From: Terfezia claveryi
Taxonomy: Eukaryota > Ascomycota > Pezizomycetes > Pezizales > Pezizaceae
Direction: 5' to 3'
Length of the DNA stretch: 38,055 nt
NCBI GenBank assembly: GCA_015179025.1
Contig: WHUX01000359.1
Coordinates: forward strand, 1 to 38,055
Both the position numbers and the translations under genes were made by a program. The notes under the pieces were generated by a model. The model was not told where the DNA came from. It worked only from the letters and a program-made list of their open reading frames with translations, and did no database searches. Shown in pieces: positions 20,401 through 31,598 of the stretch (the first letter of the stretch is position 1; each line of letters opens with the position of its first letter).

Positions 20401-20505
20401 TCAGCTGAACATTTCCATTCTACCATACATTTAAATAAGAAAGCACTACTTCACAGAATTCCAAGCCTTCGACACAGAGCCACTGATGCTCCTAACGTAC
20501 TGCAT
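17470..20505 (-). CDS. PAH1: Phosphatidate phosphatase, lipin family (Pah1/Smp2/Ned1)
   Basis: This is the Mg-dependent phosphatase that converts phosphatidate to diacylglycerol for triacylglycerol and membrane lipid synthesis and affects nuclear-envelope growth. Exons (high to low): 20505-20450, 20384-20332, 20280-20210, 20138-19847, 19801-18979, 18932-18693, 18643-17470. They join in frame to 902 aa, and every intron is 45-71 nt with GT..AG. The N-LIP domain covers residues 1 to about 100 (starts MQYVRSISGSVSKAWNSVNP); Gly80 matches the glycine essential in yeast Pah1. The haloacid-dehalogenase-like domain has DIDGT at 425-429 (Asp425, Asp427), then SDALGHVLTMLGRDWTHLGV and LYLTSRSVGQAD. 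A conserved Trp follows at 617 in DFNYW. The tail after about 640 is strongly acidic (Glu/Asp runs), as in Pah1, where acidic tail residues contact the Nem1-Spo7 phosphatase. Phosphorylation of the Ser/Pro-rich middle is likely from the family. Confidence 0.95.
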
Positions 20506-22465
20506 CCTGTCAGTAAGGAATGAATCCGATATCTGTTCAGGGCTCGTTCAACTGGACTTTGCGTGGTGAGCAAAGCAATAGTACCGGACAGTTTCAGATG
20601 CCGACCGATGAGCTGTGTATTGGTGAGCCAGTAAGCTTCAAGTCGTAAATTGCAAAGGTCGCAGGTGGAAGGTACTAAGATAACTGCTCTGGCTACAACA
20701 GTGACAGTAATTTGATGTTAATCGATTATTTTAAATAGTCTGGTTGGTTCGTTTATGGTCAGACAACTAGTTCGGGCAAAGGTATGTCGAGTTCCAAAGT
20801 GCTCGCCTGGTTGAACAAGCTATAGTTAGTTTTTCTAAGAGAGCGTTAGGACGGCTTGAGAGAGCGTGATAGAATGTAGATGAAGCACGACTGGATGTAT
20901 AATAAGCGGCAAGATATGAAATATAAATCGAATGTGCCGCTATGCATGCTGCCCAACCCCCACAAAACCAGAAACCTTGACCCGAGTGTTGAGGACCAAG
21001 CAGATTACCAAACAAAACCGGGGGAATTGCTAAGTCTGTGTAGAGCTCCTCCTCAACATCAATCTCCGATACAAGTGTTCCCTACTAGTTTCTAGGTCCC
21101 CTTGGTAATCTCTCCCTCCCTCTAAATGCCACGTTCTATAAGCAGGCACAGTGAGAAGAGGATGCGTCCTTTGTAATGTTTCCTACAGATGGATCATGAC
21201 CCCCTTCAGCAGCTACTTAGTTAGGTGAGTTTTGCTGAGGCTTAGCCTAGATATATACATAGACTATACGCTTGTATACGTTTATGGCCCCACTATATAT
21301 GTATCTGTTGCGAAATGGAATACCTTCCATAACAACATTATTCATGGACGGTACACTTGGGTTTTTTTAGAAAGTCAATGACGACTGAGATAGCTAAGCT
21401 AAACCCTGTCCAGCTTTGATATCATCTGCGCCAAAACTGTTATTCCCGCCGAGCGACATATGCAGGCAGGTTTAAAACTGAAATTTCAATGTGAAAGTAC
21501 TCAAGTTTCCCAACTTCTCCGCTCCGTTCCCGGGTTATACAGTATCCATACCGAATGTTTTTCGTTAATTAACCGGTAGAACCCCGTTCCAGAAATCCTA
21601 TTCCGGACCCAGGCTACTATTCCACTAGTAATTTCCATACCAGTTATTCAGGATTATGGAGTAAAAATGCTAACTTGGCCTTAAGTATCTCTGCAATTGT
21701 AGAGGTTGCAGTCGAGCGGACAACTGAGCTGCGTTGCAGGTATGGATTGAAAATAAACCCATGATCCTCTAGCAAAGTAACTTGGAATCATACCGACACT
21801 TTTGATAAAAATGTGCCTTACTACTGGTGCGTACTCTTTATGGCTTCAAGCAGCGAAGGGGCCATTCTTGAACCTAGAGCCTCGCCTTTCCAAATGTACA
21901 AGTTGCTGGACTGTAACTTGTAGCATCTGGATCAAGAAATATGAGGTTCCTTAGAATCTATGCAAGAGGCCTTGAGGTTAAGTATACAACCATTACCAAC
22001 TAACCGAAAATGGAAAGGAATGAGAGGTGCAAGGATGAAAGGAGCCCTCAGCGAGGGGGTGGTCGTGCCAACCAGACTATGCAAGGAGTGAATTTATAGC
22101 CATTAAATATTAGAAAGAGATAAGCCTAAATATGAAACCGATTTCCCTCTTCCCAACTCCTCCAGTTTTTGAACCAAGCAAAGGCCAAAGGTAAAGAAAG
22201 AAAGTAGAAAAACAACCCTTATCTATCTAGACTTATTTTCCCTAATTAAGAATGACCATTATTTTGCGCTCAATAACGAGGCCATGACCGATTTCAAAGA
22301 TCGATAATGATTCATTAAAGAGATTTTATTCAACATAAAGAAAAAGCAACAGATCCACTCCACCATTCTCTATAACTGCCATAACTGAATGCATTCATCA
22401 TCAATCATGATATACCATAAAAGTTGGATAGCCTTAGATGTCTATAATATAATTGAATTATGGAC
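20506..22465. other. Intergenic, lipin upstream region
   Basis: No gene is recognised in nearly 2 kb. The bases just before the lipin ATG on the minus strand (TTACTGACAGG) resemble a branch site plus 3' splice site, so a 5'-UTR intron is possible. TAGTCTGGTTGG at 20736 and its inverse CCAACCAGACTA at 22068 face each other about 1.3 kb apart. Short frames (20767-21015, 20880-21095) have no recognisable domain. Confidence 0.35.
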
Positions 22466-23757
22466 CTAGGCAGTCGTAGTGGCGACAGGCGCTGCCTCAG
22501 CCTTCACTCCATTTGTTGCGGCTTCAGCCTTAAGGGACTCCCCTTTAACGGCCTCAGTGATGGAGGTAGCTTCTTTATGAGCCGCCTTAGCTTCAGCCTC
22601 AGCCTCCAGCTTTGGATTGTCGATGGCAACCTTCACAGCAATCTCACGCCCCTCCACAGTCTTGCCGTTCATCTCTTCAATAGCCTTTTGTTGCATCTCC
22701 TCACTGGCAAGTGTGACAAAGCCAAAGCCCCGGCCCTTGCGGGCTTCACCACGTTGGGCAAGAATGCGGACCATGAAGGAACGGATGGGCCTAAGAGCAA
22801 TCTTGGCAGACTCCGGCTGAAAGGCGGCGAACAATTCCTTAAGCTGCAAGAGTAATTTTTGTGAGTATATGTACCTGGTGAAATGAAAACGGATGCTAAA
22901 CAAAGACATCTTACCTTCTCCTCGCTCAATTCATAAGGAAGATTGGCCACCATAACTTTGGTCTTGCTGGGCACACCATCCTCAGGCGGGCCACGCCTCC
23001 TCCTACCCTTGTATCCTCCATGGCCTTCGGTAACAAGAGCAGAGGACAGGGGATTCTCCTGCTTTGCGGGGGATTCTTGCACCGCAGTGGTTGCCTCGGT
23101 GAGAGGGAGGACTTGACCAGGGACATTGACTGGTGCCACTGCTTCAGGTGCACCGTTATGAGCCCCACGATTCTATGCGAGTAAGCATTGGACACATAGA
23201 ATGGTAAAGGAATACGTGTGGATTACCTTAGGTCCACGGGCACGGGGCTTGCGCTTGTTGTACCTTCCTCGCCCCCTCCTTTCATGAAAATCACCACCAG
23301 CTGCTTCACCCTCTTTGGCACCACCGGAGGATTGTGCACCAGGCTTCCTGGCCGCCTGAACGCTAACTTTCCTCTCTAGAACTTCTTTACCACTAAGCTC
23401 AGTGATGGCATGTTCTGCCTCCTCCTTAGTGTGAAGGTCGACGAACGCGTATCCGACCGCACGACCAGTGCGAGGATTGGTGGGAATTGAAACAGATTCA
23501 CTGAAAAAGTATCAACACTCTGCTTGAGGGGGATGAAGAAAATAAATCGAGAGTTTCAAAGCTTACACTGAGAAATCCCTGAAGAAAACCTTTAGCTGCT
23601 CCTCTGTAGTAGAGTATGCAAGATTTCCAATGTAAAGCCTCCTGCCTTCAGCGGCAGAAGCAGCATGGGCAACTTCTGCTTCATTTGTAACAGGGGCTTC
23701 GAGCTTTGTTTTCTCGAGGGTGGCGGTAACGTTCTCAACGGCAGTGTTCTCAGACAT
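22466..23757 (-). CDS. RNA-binding protein with two RRM domains
   Basis: Exons 23757-23567, 23500-23227, 23172-22915 and 22843-22466 join in frame to 366 aa; the introns are 66, 54 and 71 nt. RRM1 has RNP2 LYIGNL (41-46) and RNP1 VGYAFVDL (79-86). A linker rich in Arg/Gly (ERRGRGRYNKRKPRARG, about 135-153) and a low-complexity segment follow. RRM2 has RNP2 VMVANL (228-233) and RNP1 RGFGFVTL (279-286). The tail is Ala/Glu/Lys-rich. The start has a good context (G at -3). RRM proteins bind single-stranded RNA; this layout resembles fungal SBP1/RNP1-like proteins, but I cannot assign the orthologue or its RNA targets. The last intron splits RRM2 between helix 1 and its RNP2 strand. Confidence 0.93.
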
Positions 23758-24200
23758 GTCGACGTCTTTTTGTGTGATCTAAATTTGTTTATGAGTGGAA
23801 AAGGGCACAAAAAAGGCTGAACGCGAAATTGACGAGAAAGAACAAATCCTTGGAGGAAAGGTTCTGTCTGAGAAACTTGACGAAAAACAACTTCCGGGTT
23901 TGCAGTCCTAAGAAGTTATATGGGTTCCAGGAATCACACTCCGTTACTTCCAAGTAATAAGAAGAACAAAGTGCCGAATGCCCGAAATGTATTGATATTG
24001 GCAGACGTTGACTAACTTCGACCTGGAAGTCTGGGAAGAGGTTGGCTAGCTAGCTGAAGGCTTTGAAGGGGAAGCGTTGGCTTTGGCGTTGCGTTGGACT
24101 GTGTGATCTATTGCTTGAACTATTGATGATGAGAGAAGGAGGGAAGAGGGAGGGAGTTCAACTTATGGGCGACAAAAGGTTGGTAGGGGACTAGCCGGTT
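23758..24200 (-). promoter_or_regulatory. Likely promoter and leader of the RRM gene
   Basis: On the minus strand a long pyrimidine-rich run (around 24125-24155, CTCCCTCCCTCTTCCCTCC) precedes the gene by about 400 bp. CT-rich tracts near transcription starts are common in highly expressed filamentous-fungal genes. No start site can be fixed from sequence. Confidence 0.4.
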
Positions 24201-25220
24201 GTAGGGGACACGAATGTGGAATGGGTACGCCAAGCGGAAGCGCCACTCATAATAATAATTTAGTGCCAGAGCATTAAGCCTTTGTCGAGCTTATTCCGTC
24301 GTTTCAATTTCTCATGACTGGTATATATATTCAGCTTTGGTGTGCCTCATTCAATAATGCGTATAGAGATCTCACGAGGTACCTAGTCTCGTGCCCCCAC
24401 GAGGGTATCCTAATTGCCTTGCAATGACAGTGGAAACGTGCTTGAGTCTAGGATGATGCACCTTCACATAAAGGACAAGAATATGCTGACTGGCGAAGGC
24501 ACGTGCGACTAACCGACAGCATCACGTTCTATCTATGTTGTACATAGTACATACTTTAAGTATCTTCTCGTAGAGACATGTACGGTGAATACGCTGATGC
24601 CTTCTATTCGGACGAGCTAAAGTATCATAGCCTAATCTTCGAAATCTGCTAATCGAAAAAGAAAGTATTATATGTGGTCATGCCAAATAATTCTGCAATA
24701 CTACTCAGTGCTTATGCACAACCCAGCATATATCTCTGGAATAAGACTTGGGAATATCGCAGCCTACCGCTTTTTTTTGCGTATCCGCTCCAGCTTCGCA
24801 TAAACGTAATACGTATTTCAATTGATAGCGCAATCGCGTACATACCAGTAAGTAAACCTAATCAGAGAAGCTGCCACATAAGCACTCAGGATCTGACTGA
24901 TCACGATCGATCCTTTTACACATTATTGTCCTGTTTCTACGATATCTAGTCACCACCGCCTCATGCAGGACGTTTCCCTCCCGGCGAATCTGCGAGCCCG
25001 TTTTGGATAGATTCCCTTCACGTGTGGCTAAGTTTTCCCCCTTGGTTGATTAGAAGCATAATGGTGTTAACCTAGCCTCGTATCCAGGTTGATATTTGTA
25101 GTGTTCGTGACCTCGCAACTCCCCCAGAGACAACAGACTGGTTACTACGAGCTAGTGTTAACCAGACTAAAATGGTGTTGCAACTTTTTCCTTATACTTA
25201 CCTAGTCTTTCAGTGGTCGT
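24201..25220. other. Intergenic, no recognisable gene
   Basis: This is mixed-composition DNA. The longest plus-strand frame (24674-24949, 91 aa) has no recognisable domain. Fragments such as AATGGTGTT(A/G) near 25061 and 25171 recur at 29250 and may be element debris. Confidence 0.35.
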
Positions 25221-27035
25221 TGTGCCAACACTAGTCTCGACTACCCCTGCAAGCCTACTAGTGAGCAGCCACCGTCTAGTGATCACTCCTGCAAACTCCT
25301 TGCAACAGTGTCTCCAGCCACAACTCGTGATATATCATGAGCCTGTGATTCTGGCTAAATGCATACCTATGGAAATGAGTACGCTCTACAATCTGGTTAT
25401 GCTTACATCCCGCCAAAATCAGCTGAAGACCAATATCCTCCTTCCAATATGACCTCCCCGAAAACCTACCTCTCCTCCCTTAACTTCTGGTATAGGCTAG
25501 GTATCTAGCAGGTGAGCCTGTAATGACTAGAAGGGCATTACCTAGTATCTATATTCATGTTAAAACAGCCTTTACAGCAGCAGCCTTAAATATGATCAAA
25601 TGGTATACAATCAAAAAAAACTCTAAAATGAACAATTTTAAGAATTAACTAAATTTGCTCTATATCTACTACTCTGGACCCTCACCTTTCCTCCCTCTAT
25701 AGCCTCCTCTTGTCAGCATTCTCCATCACTGCAAAGAGGTCCCTAATAGCTTTAAAAGCTTTAATACTGCCTCCTTTCAAGAACTATGCCCCTAATAGCT
25801 ACTCCTATTCTCAACCCCTCTATAGGCCGAATATTGCACAAATGGGCCTAAAACAACTAGAAGACCTATACCTAGTATCTACCTACAGTGTTAAAGGTAG
25901 AGCGTGTAAAATAGTAATATTAGAAGGCCTCAAAATCTCTCTAAATACATACTTCCGAGAGCTATTATCTTCTATACTCTGCTAGATCTACCTAGTCTGA
26001 ACCTGCTTTACTGGTAAAATAAGTGCTTTCCTCCAAAGTACTCTCAGCACCCCCATAGAAGACTCTAATAGCTTTAGAGCTCTAATAACCTCCATATTTT
26101 AGGCTCCAATAGTTGCTTTGATCATATGATCTATGGGTATTTCGAGGCATTTTAAATAATTATATTATAACTATGTACTCAGCCCAAGCAAGCTGCTGTA
26201 GTATACTGAGTTAAACACTAAGTTAGGGGCTAGGTTGGTACTAGCTAGACACTAGGTAGTCTGCTATACTAGATTATTCAATTAGATATACTAGACTAAT
26301 ACTAGATTAGCTATTGGGAAATATAGAGTAACTCAAGCCAGACTAAGAGCAGTCTAGTAGTAGTAATATTGGAGAGGTTGGACTCTAGCTTAATAGTGAG
26401 CAAATGGTTACTGTGAGGGGGTTAAAACGACTATAGGGGAGGCCGGTAAACCCTCCAAATACAAGCAACCTATAAAAGCTAAGGGGGAGTATTGGAGCTT
26501 ATAGCACTATTGGTAACCTCTTCATAGTGATAGAGAATATTGAGGAGAGGAGGCTATAAAGGGGGGGAAGGCAAGGGCTCAAGGTAGTAGAAATAGAGCA
26601 AATTTAGTTAATTCTTAAAATTGCTTATTTTAGAGTTTTTTTTGATTGTATACTATTTGATTATATTTAAGACTACTACTATAGAGGCTGTTTTAATATG
26701 AATATAGATACTAGGTAATACCCTTTTAGTCGTTACAAGCTTACCCACTGGATACTTAGCCTATATGGAGGGTTGAAGGGGGAGAGGTGGGTTTTCGGGG
26801 AGGTCATATTGGAAGGAGGAATATTAGGTCTTCGGCTAATCTTGGCGGGGTGTAAGCATAACCAGATTATAGAGCATACTCATTTCCATAAGTATGCATT
26901 AAGTCAGAATTACAAAGCTCATAATATATTACAAGTTATGGCTGGAGACGCTATTGCAGAGGGTTTGCAAGAGTAATCACTAGATGGTGGCTGCTCACCA
27001 GTAGGCTTGCAGGGATAGTCTGGTTGTACTATCTT
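25221..27035. mobile_element. Element with inverted arms of about 560 bp
   Basis: The left arm (about 25221-25790) and right arm (about 26483-27035) are inverse complements along their whole length. Examples are the outer GCAAGCCTACTAGTGAGCAG against CTGCTCACCAGTAGGCTTGC, the middle CCAATATGACCTCCCCGAAAA against its complement near 26796-26816, and the inner TATAGCCTCCTCT against AGGAGGCTATA. Differences are mostly transitions. The core of about 0.7 kb has no transposase-like frame; a 91-aa frame at 25710-25985 spans the inner left arm and is not recognised. It is best read as a non-autonomous long-TIR DNA element, decayed. Exact termini and target duplication are uncertain. Confidence 0.75.
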
Positions 27036-27838
27036 CCCAAGTTTTTGTTGTTATATGTACCAAGAAGAGACTAGTACACATCCACCTTAGAGTACTATCC
27101 ATCATATATATAGTTAAACTCTCTACTAATAGTCTCGATCAGACCCTCGTAGCATCTACCAAATAGTCTGGGTGTTGTGCCAACCAGACTACTACCAAAT
27201 AGCTCTCTCTTTATACTTGTGGGTATTGATATCATCAGACCAAATAAATCAATTCATATGATTTTCAAATGCAAATCACTTACCTAAACTCATATGTCCA
27301 ATAATGAGTACTAAAATTTAGATACTCATAGTTGGCAATTTTGGGGTATCAGTGATAGATGGCAAATTGAATGCACCTCCAAAGCTTGATCTAATATTTG
27401 AATTGTAATGTAGCTGGGCTCTCGAACAGTACTAGGAGGAAAAGTAATTAGGTACAACAGATTGCAGGTAGTGGCTAGGGATAAGACCAGTTGCAGTCCA
27501 GTATATACCTACATTAGGTTTTAAGTACTAGCATGAGTTTATAAGTACTTATCGTTTATCATTCCCATTTGACTAATGAGTACTTTAAAAAAATTCTGTG
27601 TTGGCATGTATGAGGGTAACTTTTTTTATTTTTTATTTTTATTTTTTTATTGTCTATACTACAATCGACCTAAGGTCATGTTGCGAGCTTGCTCAGCAAT
27701 GAAGTTCCCAAGTAAACTGTCAACTCAATTACTAATAGATACCCAACTTGCCCCAGCTCATTCCTTGGTGTCATTTAGTACTGTTCATCATTGCATCATA
27801 CATGGTATTTAACACTGGGCTTCTCCCTTAGCTTAATA
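27036..27838. other. Intergenic, no recognisable gene
   Basis: A short inverted repeat, TAGTCTGG (27164) and CCAGACTA (27184), has a 12-base loop. A T-rich run lies near 27620-27650. Short frames have no recognisable domains. Confidence 0.4.
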
Positions 27839-28383
27839 TCAGTCAGACACATTCATTCTCAGGTCCCGCTGGCCTATGGTCCAAGGCGTTGAGGCGATGT
27901 CTAGTGGGAAGTGGGCAATGGTCAGCCCAGGTGCGTCCGTTACAGCCCATCTTATTTGACGATCGATCCGCATTGAAGTTCCAACCCTCTGGCCTTCGTT
28001 ATAGCAATATCCATCGGCTGTATTTAGGCCGATATCTCCTACTTTGGAGAACTCATTACTAGGTATCAAAATAGTAAAATTGACTTTGTATCTAACTTGG
28101 TGAACAAAAGAGCAAAACATAGCGCGCCCATACACTCAAGCCCGGCCCATCCGTTTGTATTGCTAACAACTCCTTCATGCTGGGGAACGTTACTCAGCAC
28201 AGATCCCAGTTCAGTAGCCTGGTTATGGAATTCAAGGTGAACCCGGAAAAGTATAGATAACTGGCGAGAGAGGTCAATCCTGTGTCCAGACTTATTGCAA
28301 TAAAGTAGGAGAATCGAGTGCTTCTGTCTTTCAACAAAAATTAGCGAGGCAGGGGGTATAGCTCGCCAGTGCATGCGGTACAT
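27839..28383 (-). CDS. Weak candidate: unrecognised protein, possibly broken
   Basis: Two overlapping minus-strand frames (28383-28066 and 28135-27839) both look fairly protein-like. The first contains GHRIDLSRQLSILFRVHLEF; the second contains IRWAVTDAPGLTIAHFPLDI. No obvious intron joins them, so this may be a frameshifted pseudogene or chance. The composition is less AT-rich than the surrounding repeats. No family is recognised. Confidence 0.25.
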
Positions 28384-28620
28384 ATACTAAGATTTTAGTT
28401 AGCGATCCCCAAGAAATGCGTGTCGTACTGTATAACCGTTCTCTTACCTTTGATTTGGTAGACCCACAGGAGATGGGAGCCGTGTGGCCTTCTTGGAAAG
28501 TATATAGAGTATTCTCCCAGCTTGGTGTGACGTCAAGCTATAAATACTAAGTAGGTACTTAGTAATTGTGGACCAAGTTTCCAGTTGCGGTGAATTCCCG
28601 CAGGCGTTGTCAATTAGTGC

Positions 28621-29480
28621 TTAATCAACACTGAGGAGAAGGTGTAGTAGTGTGATTTGCGTAGTGTAATTATGGAGTGGTAGTTTTTCGAAGCTTGTCA
28701 AATCATGGGTATCCACAAGCTTCGATTTTCTGCCCCGAATTAGAAGCCATATATGGTATCTCACCATGCGAAGAGAATTGTCCTGAATACTCTCTATTTC
28801 CCTGAAGCGGAACACGATCTTTAGTGTCTCGTAATTGGACAAAATACATGTATGCGACACTATTTTTTGTGGCAAATCAGAGGTGCTGTTTGCATCTGGT
28901 TTGGAGGTCTGGAAACGAGATAGTCTGGTTAAATAATGAGGGTTTCTGCCGACATGAATTGACAGGGTAGTTAGCGGCGGCCAGTGTGACAACAATAGTA
29001 TTCTCTCAACACCTGCGTCTAGGAGATCAGCTATAGAGTATAGCCCTGCAGAGAGGTACATTACTTACCTAGAATTGGTCTACGGCAGTACTTGTCGAAT
29101 GCCGAAGAGCGGAATCCAGGGACCAGGGACCCATGAATATCTGGACGCGGCACAGACTTTCTGTTTTTGAGAAGAACGGCAGGTACGTCGGCTTGTTTCA
29201 GATATCCACGTTGGTGGCCCTCATGATGGAGCAGTATTGGAGAGAGAGTATAATGGTGTTGTACCTCCAAGCCTAAGCAGGCGATCTCCAGCCCAATTAA
29301 ACAGACCAGTCTCCCCTCTCCCGTACCACCCCCCTCTCCCCCAAATGCCCAACGCCTGCCCTTTTTGTCCTTTCTCTGTCTACAACAAACTCGCTGCCAA
29401 CTACTGTCCACCCCAAACCAACCGGTCAACTTCCGACTTTCGACCCTCTCCTGGCTCTTCGCGGGATGTTTTGAGGCCAA
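28621..29480 (-). CDS. Weak candidate: unrecognised two-exon protein
   Basis: A frame from 29480 to 29069 can be spliced through a 56-nt intron (GTAAGT at 29068, ending GCAG at 29013) into the frame 29012-28621. This keeps phase and gives 267 aa. The second part contains LLLSHWPPLTTLSIHVGR and RMVRYHIWLLIRGRK. The first part is low-complexity (Gly/Arg) and partly the complement of a CT-rich promoter-like tract, so the true start may be further in. No family is recognised. It would be divergent from the WSC gene. Confidence 0.25.
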
Positions 29481-30040
29481 CAGCTAATAGAGTATCGACC
29501 ACTGGTGCCAGCCTCCTTTGGAGGCACCTATCCTCTCCTTGCCGTTAATATAGTATTTCTGATCGGTTGGTTTGGTGGATCATCATTCTTTTCGCGCAGT
29601 TCGACACTATTCTGGGGTAAATCATCAGAGGGGGTACCTGTCACTGTCGTTATACTACTTAGTACCTGCCGTTTTCAAGCAGGGGCCAACTTGCTGCGAC
29701 CTGCGAACTTGGGTCTGCATCTTCGGATAGTCCTCGAAACAAACGCGTGCGGAACCCTTATTTTGCGAGACTCTGCGAAACGACTCTCTGAAACCTTGAA
29801 GCTCGACTGCCGATATAGCCAGCCTGATTGGCGCTCATAGGACAACTGACATTATCACGGTACCACATCGATTTTCGCGCGTGACAACTCATACTAAACA
29901 CAAATTCCTCCTGGGCTCATCTAAGCCGAGGGTGAATGTGTCCATAGTATCCCGGTTTTACGTTTTACCGGTAACAACACATACGACGTTCTCGCACGCC
30001 CACTTATTTTCCCTGCTTCGCCGGGGCGATTGATTTCTTC
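29300..30040 (+). promoter_or_regulatory. Likely promoter and leader of the WSC gene
   Basis: CT-rich tracts (around 29308-29385 and 29440-29465) lie upstream of the WSC start, as is common in fungal promoters. A 111-aa plus-strand frame (29505-29840) here has no recognisable domain and is not called. Confidence 0.35.
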
Positions 30041-31598
30041 ATGGAACAATCCTATGAAAATCAATATGGCCCTCCGAGGCAGGCTCCCATATCTCTAGCA
30101 GGAAATGCAGGAAGATTTAGGCACAAGGATCGAAAGCACAGGTTGAAGGAAGTTTCAGTGAGGCCCTACAGTAGAAGGATATTCAGCTTGGCACCTTTGG
30201 GGCTGCTGGTGTATTTGTCTTTGGACGGAGCATCGGCGCAGTTACAGCAAAAATATTGCTCATCCCAAAATACGGGCACAGACCATTATATTGGATGTAT
30301 GTACCCATGTTAGGGGCTAACAATTGCGAATAGCTAATATATGGACTGTTTCGCTAACTTTCGGCTTTATAGCCAACCAATGGCAATCGCTCGGTTTTTG
30401 CAAAGATAAATGTGTCTTATATGCATTTGGGGTAGTTAAGGGATTTGAATGTTGGTGCTCTGACTATGCACCAAACCCCTCAGAGGCGAGGACGGATTGC
30501 GTGACCTGCCCGCAATTCGATCTCGAGAAGTGCGGAAACTCGAAGACAGGAGCATATGGATATATCGACACTGGAACGAGACCGAAGAGTACTGCCGATG
30601 CAAGCGATGGCCCCTCTAGTACCACTATGAGTTCATCAACATTAACGGTGAGCGACCCTAATACCTCAACATCATTATCCCGTGAAGCAACCACTCCTTC
30701 CTCTACCAAGGCGAGTACCATATTCTTTCTATCAAGCATTGTAGAAACAACTCCTGTACTCATCTCTAATGTACGACTCGACTTTCTCTCGGAAAATTTT
30801 ATTTTTTCCTTAAGGGAGCTAGACTCAGAGGAGATGTCTTAACTTGAGAACACTCTTTTGAGCCTTCTATTTCAAAACTAACTATCGACCTGTATTTAGG
30901 AGTCAACCGCAACGACCCACACAATACCATGGGTATCCGTAAGAACTGTTGATGGGCCTCCTCAAACGGTGACTTTCACACCTTCTGGGTGGGTTGGACC
31001 CACAGTTGACAGTTCTCCGAGCCCCAGCAGCTCAGGTGATGTCAATTTCTTCGATAATGCGGGAAGGGTTGCAGGGGTGTTTACCGTGCTTGCGCTTTTA
31101 TTAGTTGCGTTGATATTCGCACTTTTCTGGTACCTGCGCCGGAGGAGGCAAAAGGGAGCCCCACTGGGTGCCGATTCCCCAACGCCGGAGAGCTTCGGTG
31201 GTGGCATTTTGATTGGGAGTGCTGGTCAAGAAAAGCGGAGATCTCGGTCTATGAGCACACTTGGACTTACTGCTCCATATGCATCGGATAGACCACCTCC
31301 AATGGTCACCACCAACTCTGGTTCATCAGGAGGTTCTGGGATAATATCAGCGGTTACACCGGATCGAATAACAGATCAGCGGTTGGATCCAGGGCAGGTG
31401 TGGATGCGGTTCGAAAACGACAATGTTAGCAGGATGAGTGTGCGAAGTTTGCGGGATGATCAAGATTATTCACGGAGGGTGCTAAGGGTATGTTTTGATA
31501 TGGCGCACACCAGGGGAGACTATTTGAAGGCACTACAAATCTACAGCTGGCTGACTAATCGTGAAATGCAATAGCTTGCAAACCCAGATGAAGACTGA
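30041..31598 (+). CDS. WSC-domain single-pass membrane protein
   Basis: Exons: 30041-30296, 30373-30710 (or 30373-30647), 30900-31487, 31575-31598. The product is 401 aa with a GC donor (AAG|GCGAGT) at 30711, or 380 aa with GTGAGC at 30648; both keep phase. A hydrophobic core at about 47-60 ends at GASA|Q (about 66), a signal peptide preceded by an unusually long basic N-terminus, so the real start may be later. The WSC domain (about 72-155) has eight cysteines, including YCSS, FCKDKC and ECWCSDYAP. A Ser/Thr-rich stalk (likely O-mannosylated), a transmembrane segment (255-277) and RRRRQK as stop-transfer follow. The cytosolic part ends LANPDED. The layout matches fungal cell-wall stress sensors and related WSC proteins; whether it is a true Wsc1-type sensor is not shown. 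Confidence 0.88.

Noticed and set aside
22460..22855. Plus-strand 131-aa frame
   Set aside because: It lies opposite the last exon of the RRM gene, whose RNP motifs and splice phases are clear.
28345..28385. tRNA-like start (GGGGGTATAGCTCGCC)
   Set aside because: No anticodon arm, T-arm GTTC-type motif or acceptor pairing follows at the right spacing.
29505..29840. 111-aa plus-strand ORF upstream of the WSC gene
   Set aside because: No domain, no sensible link to the WSC frame, and located in CT-rich promoter-like DNA.
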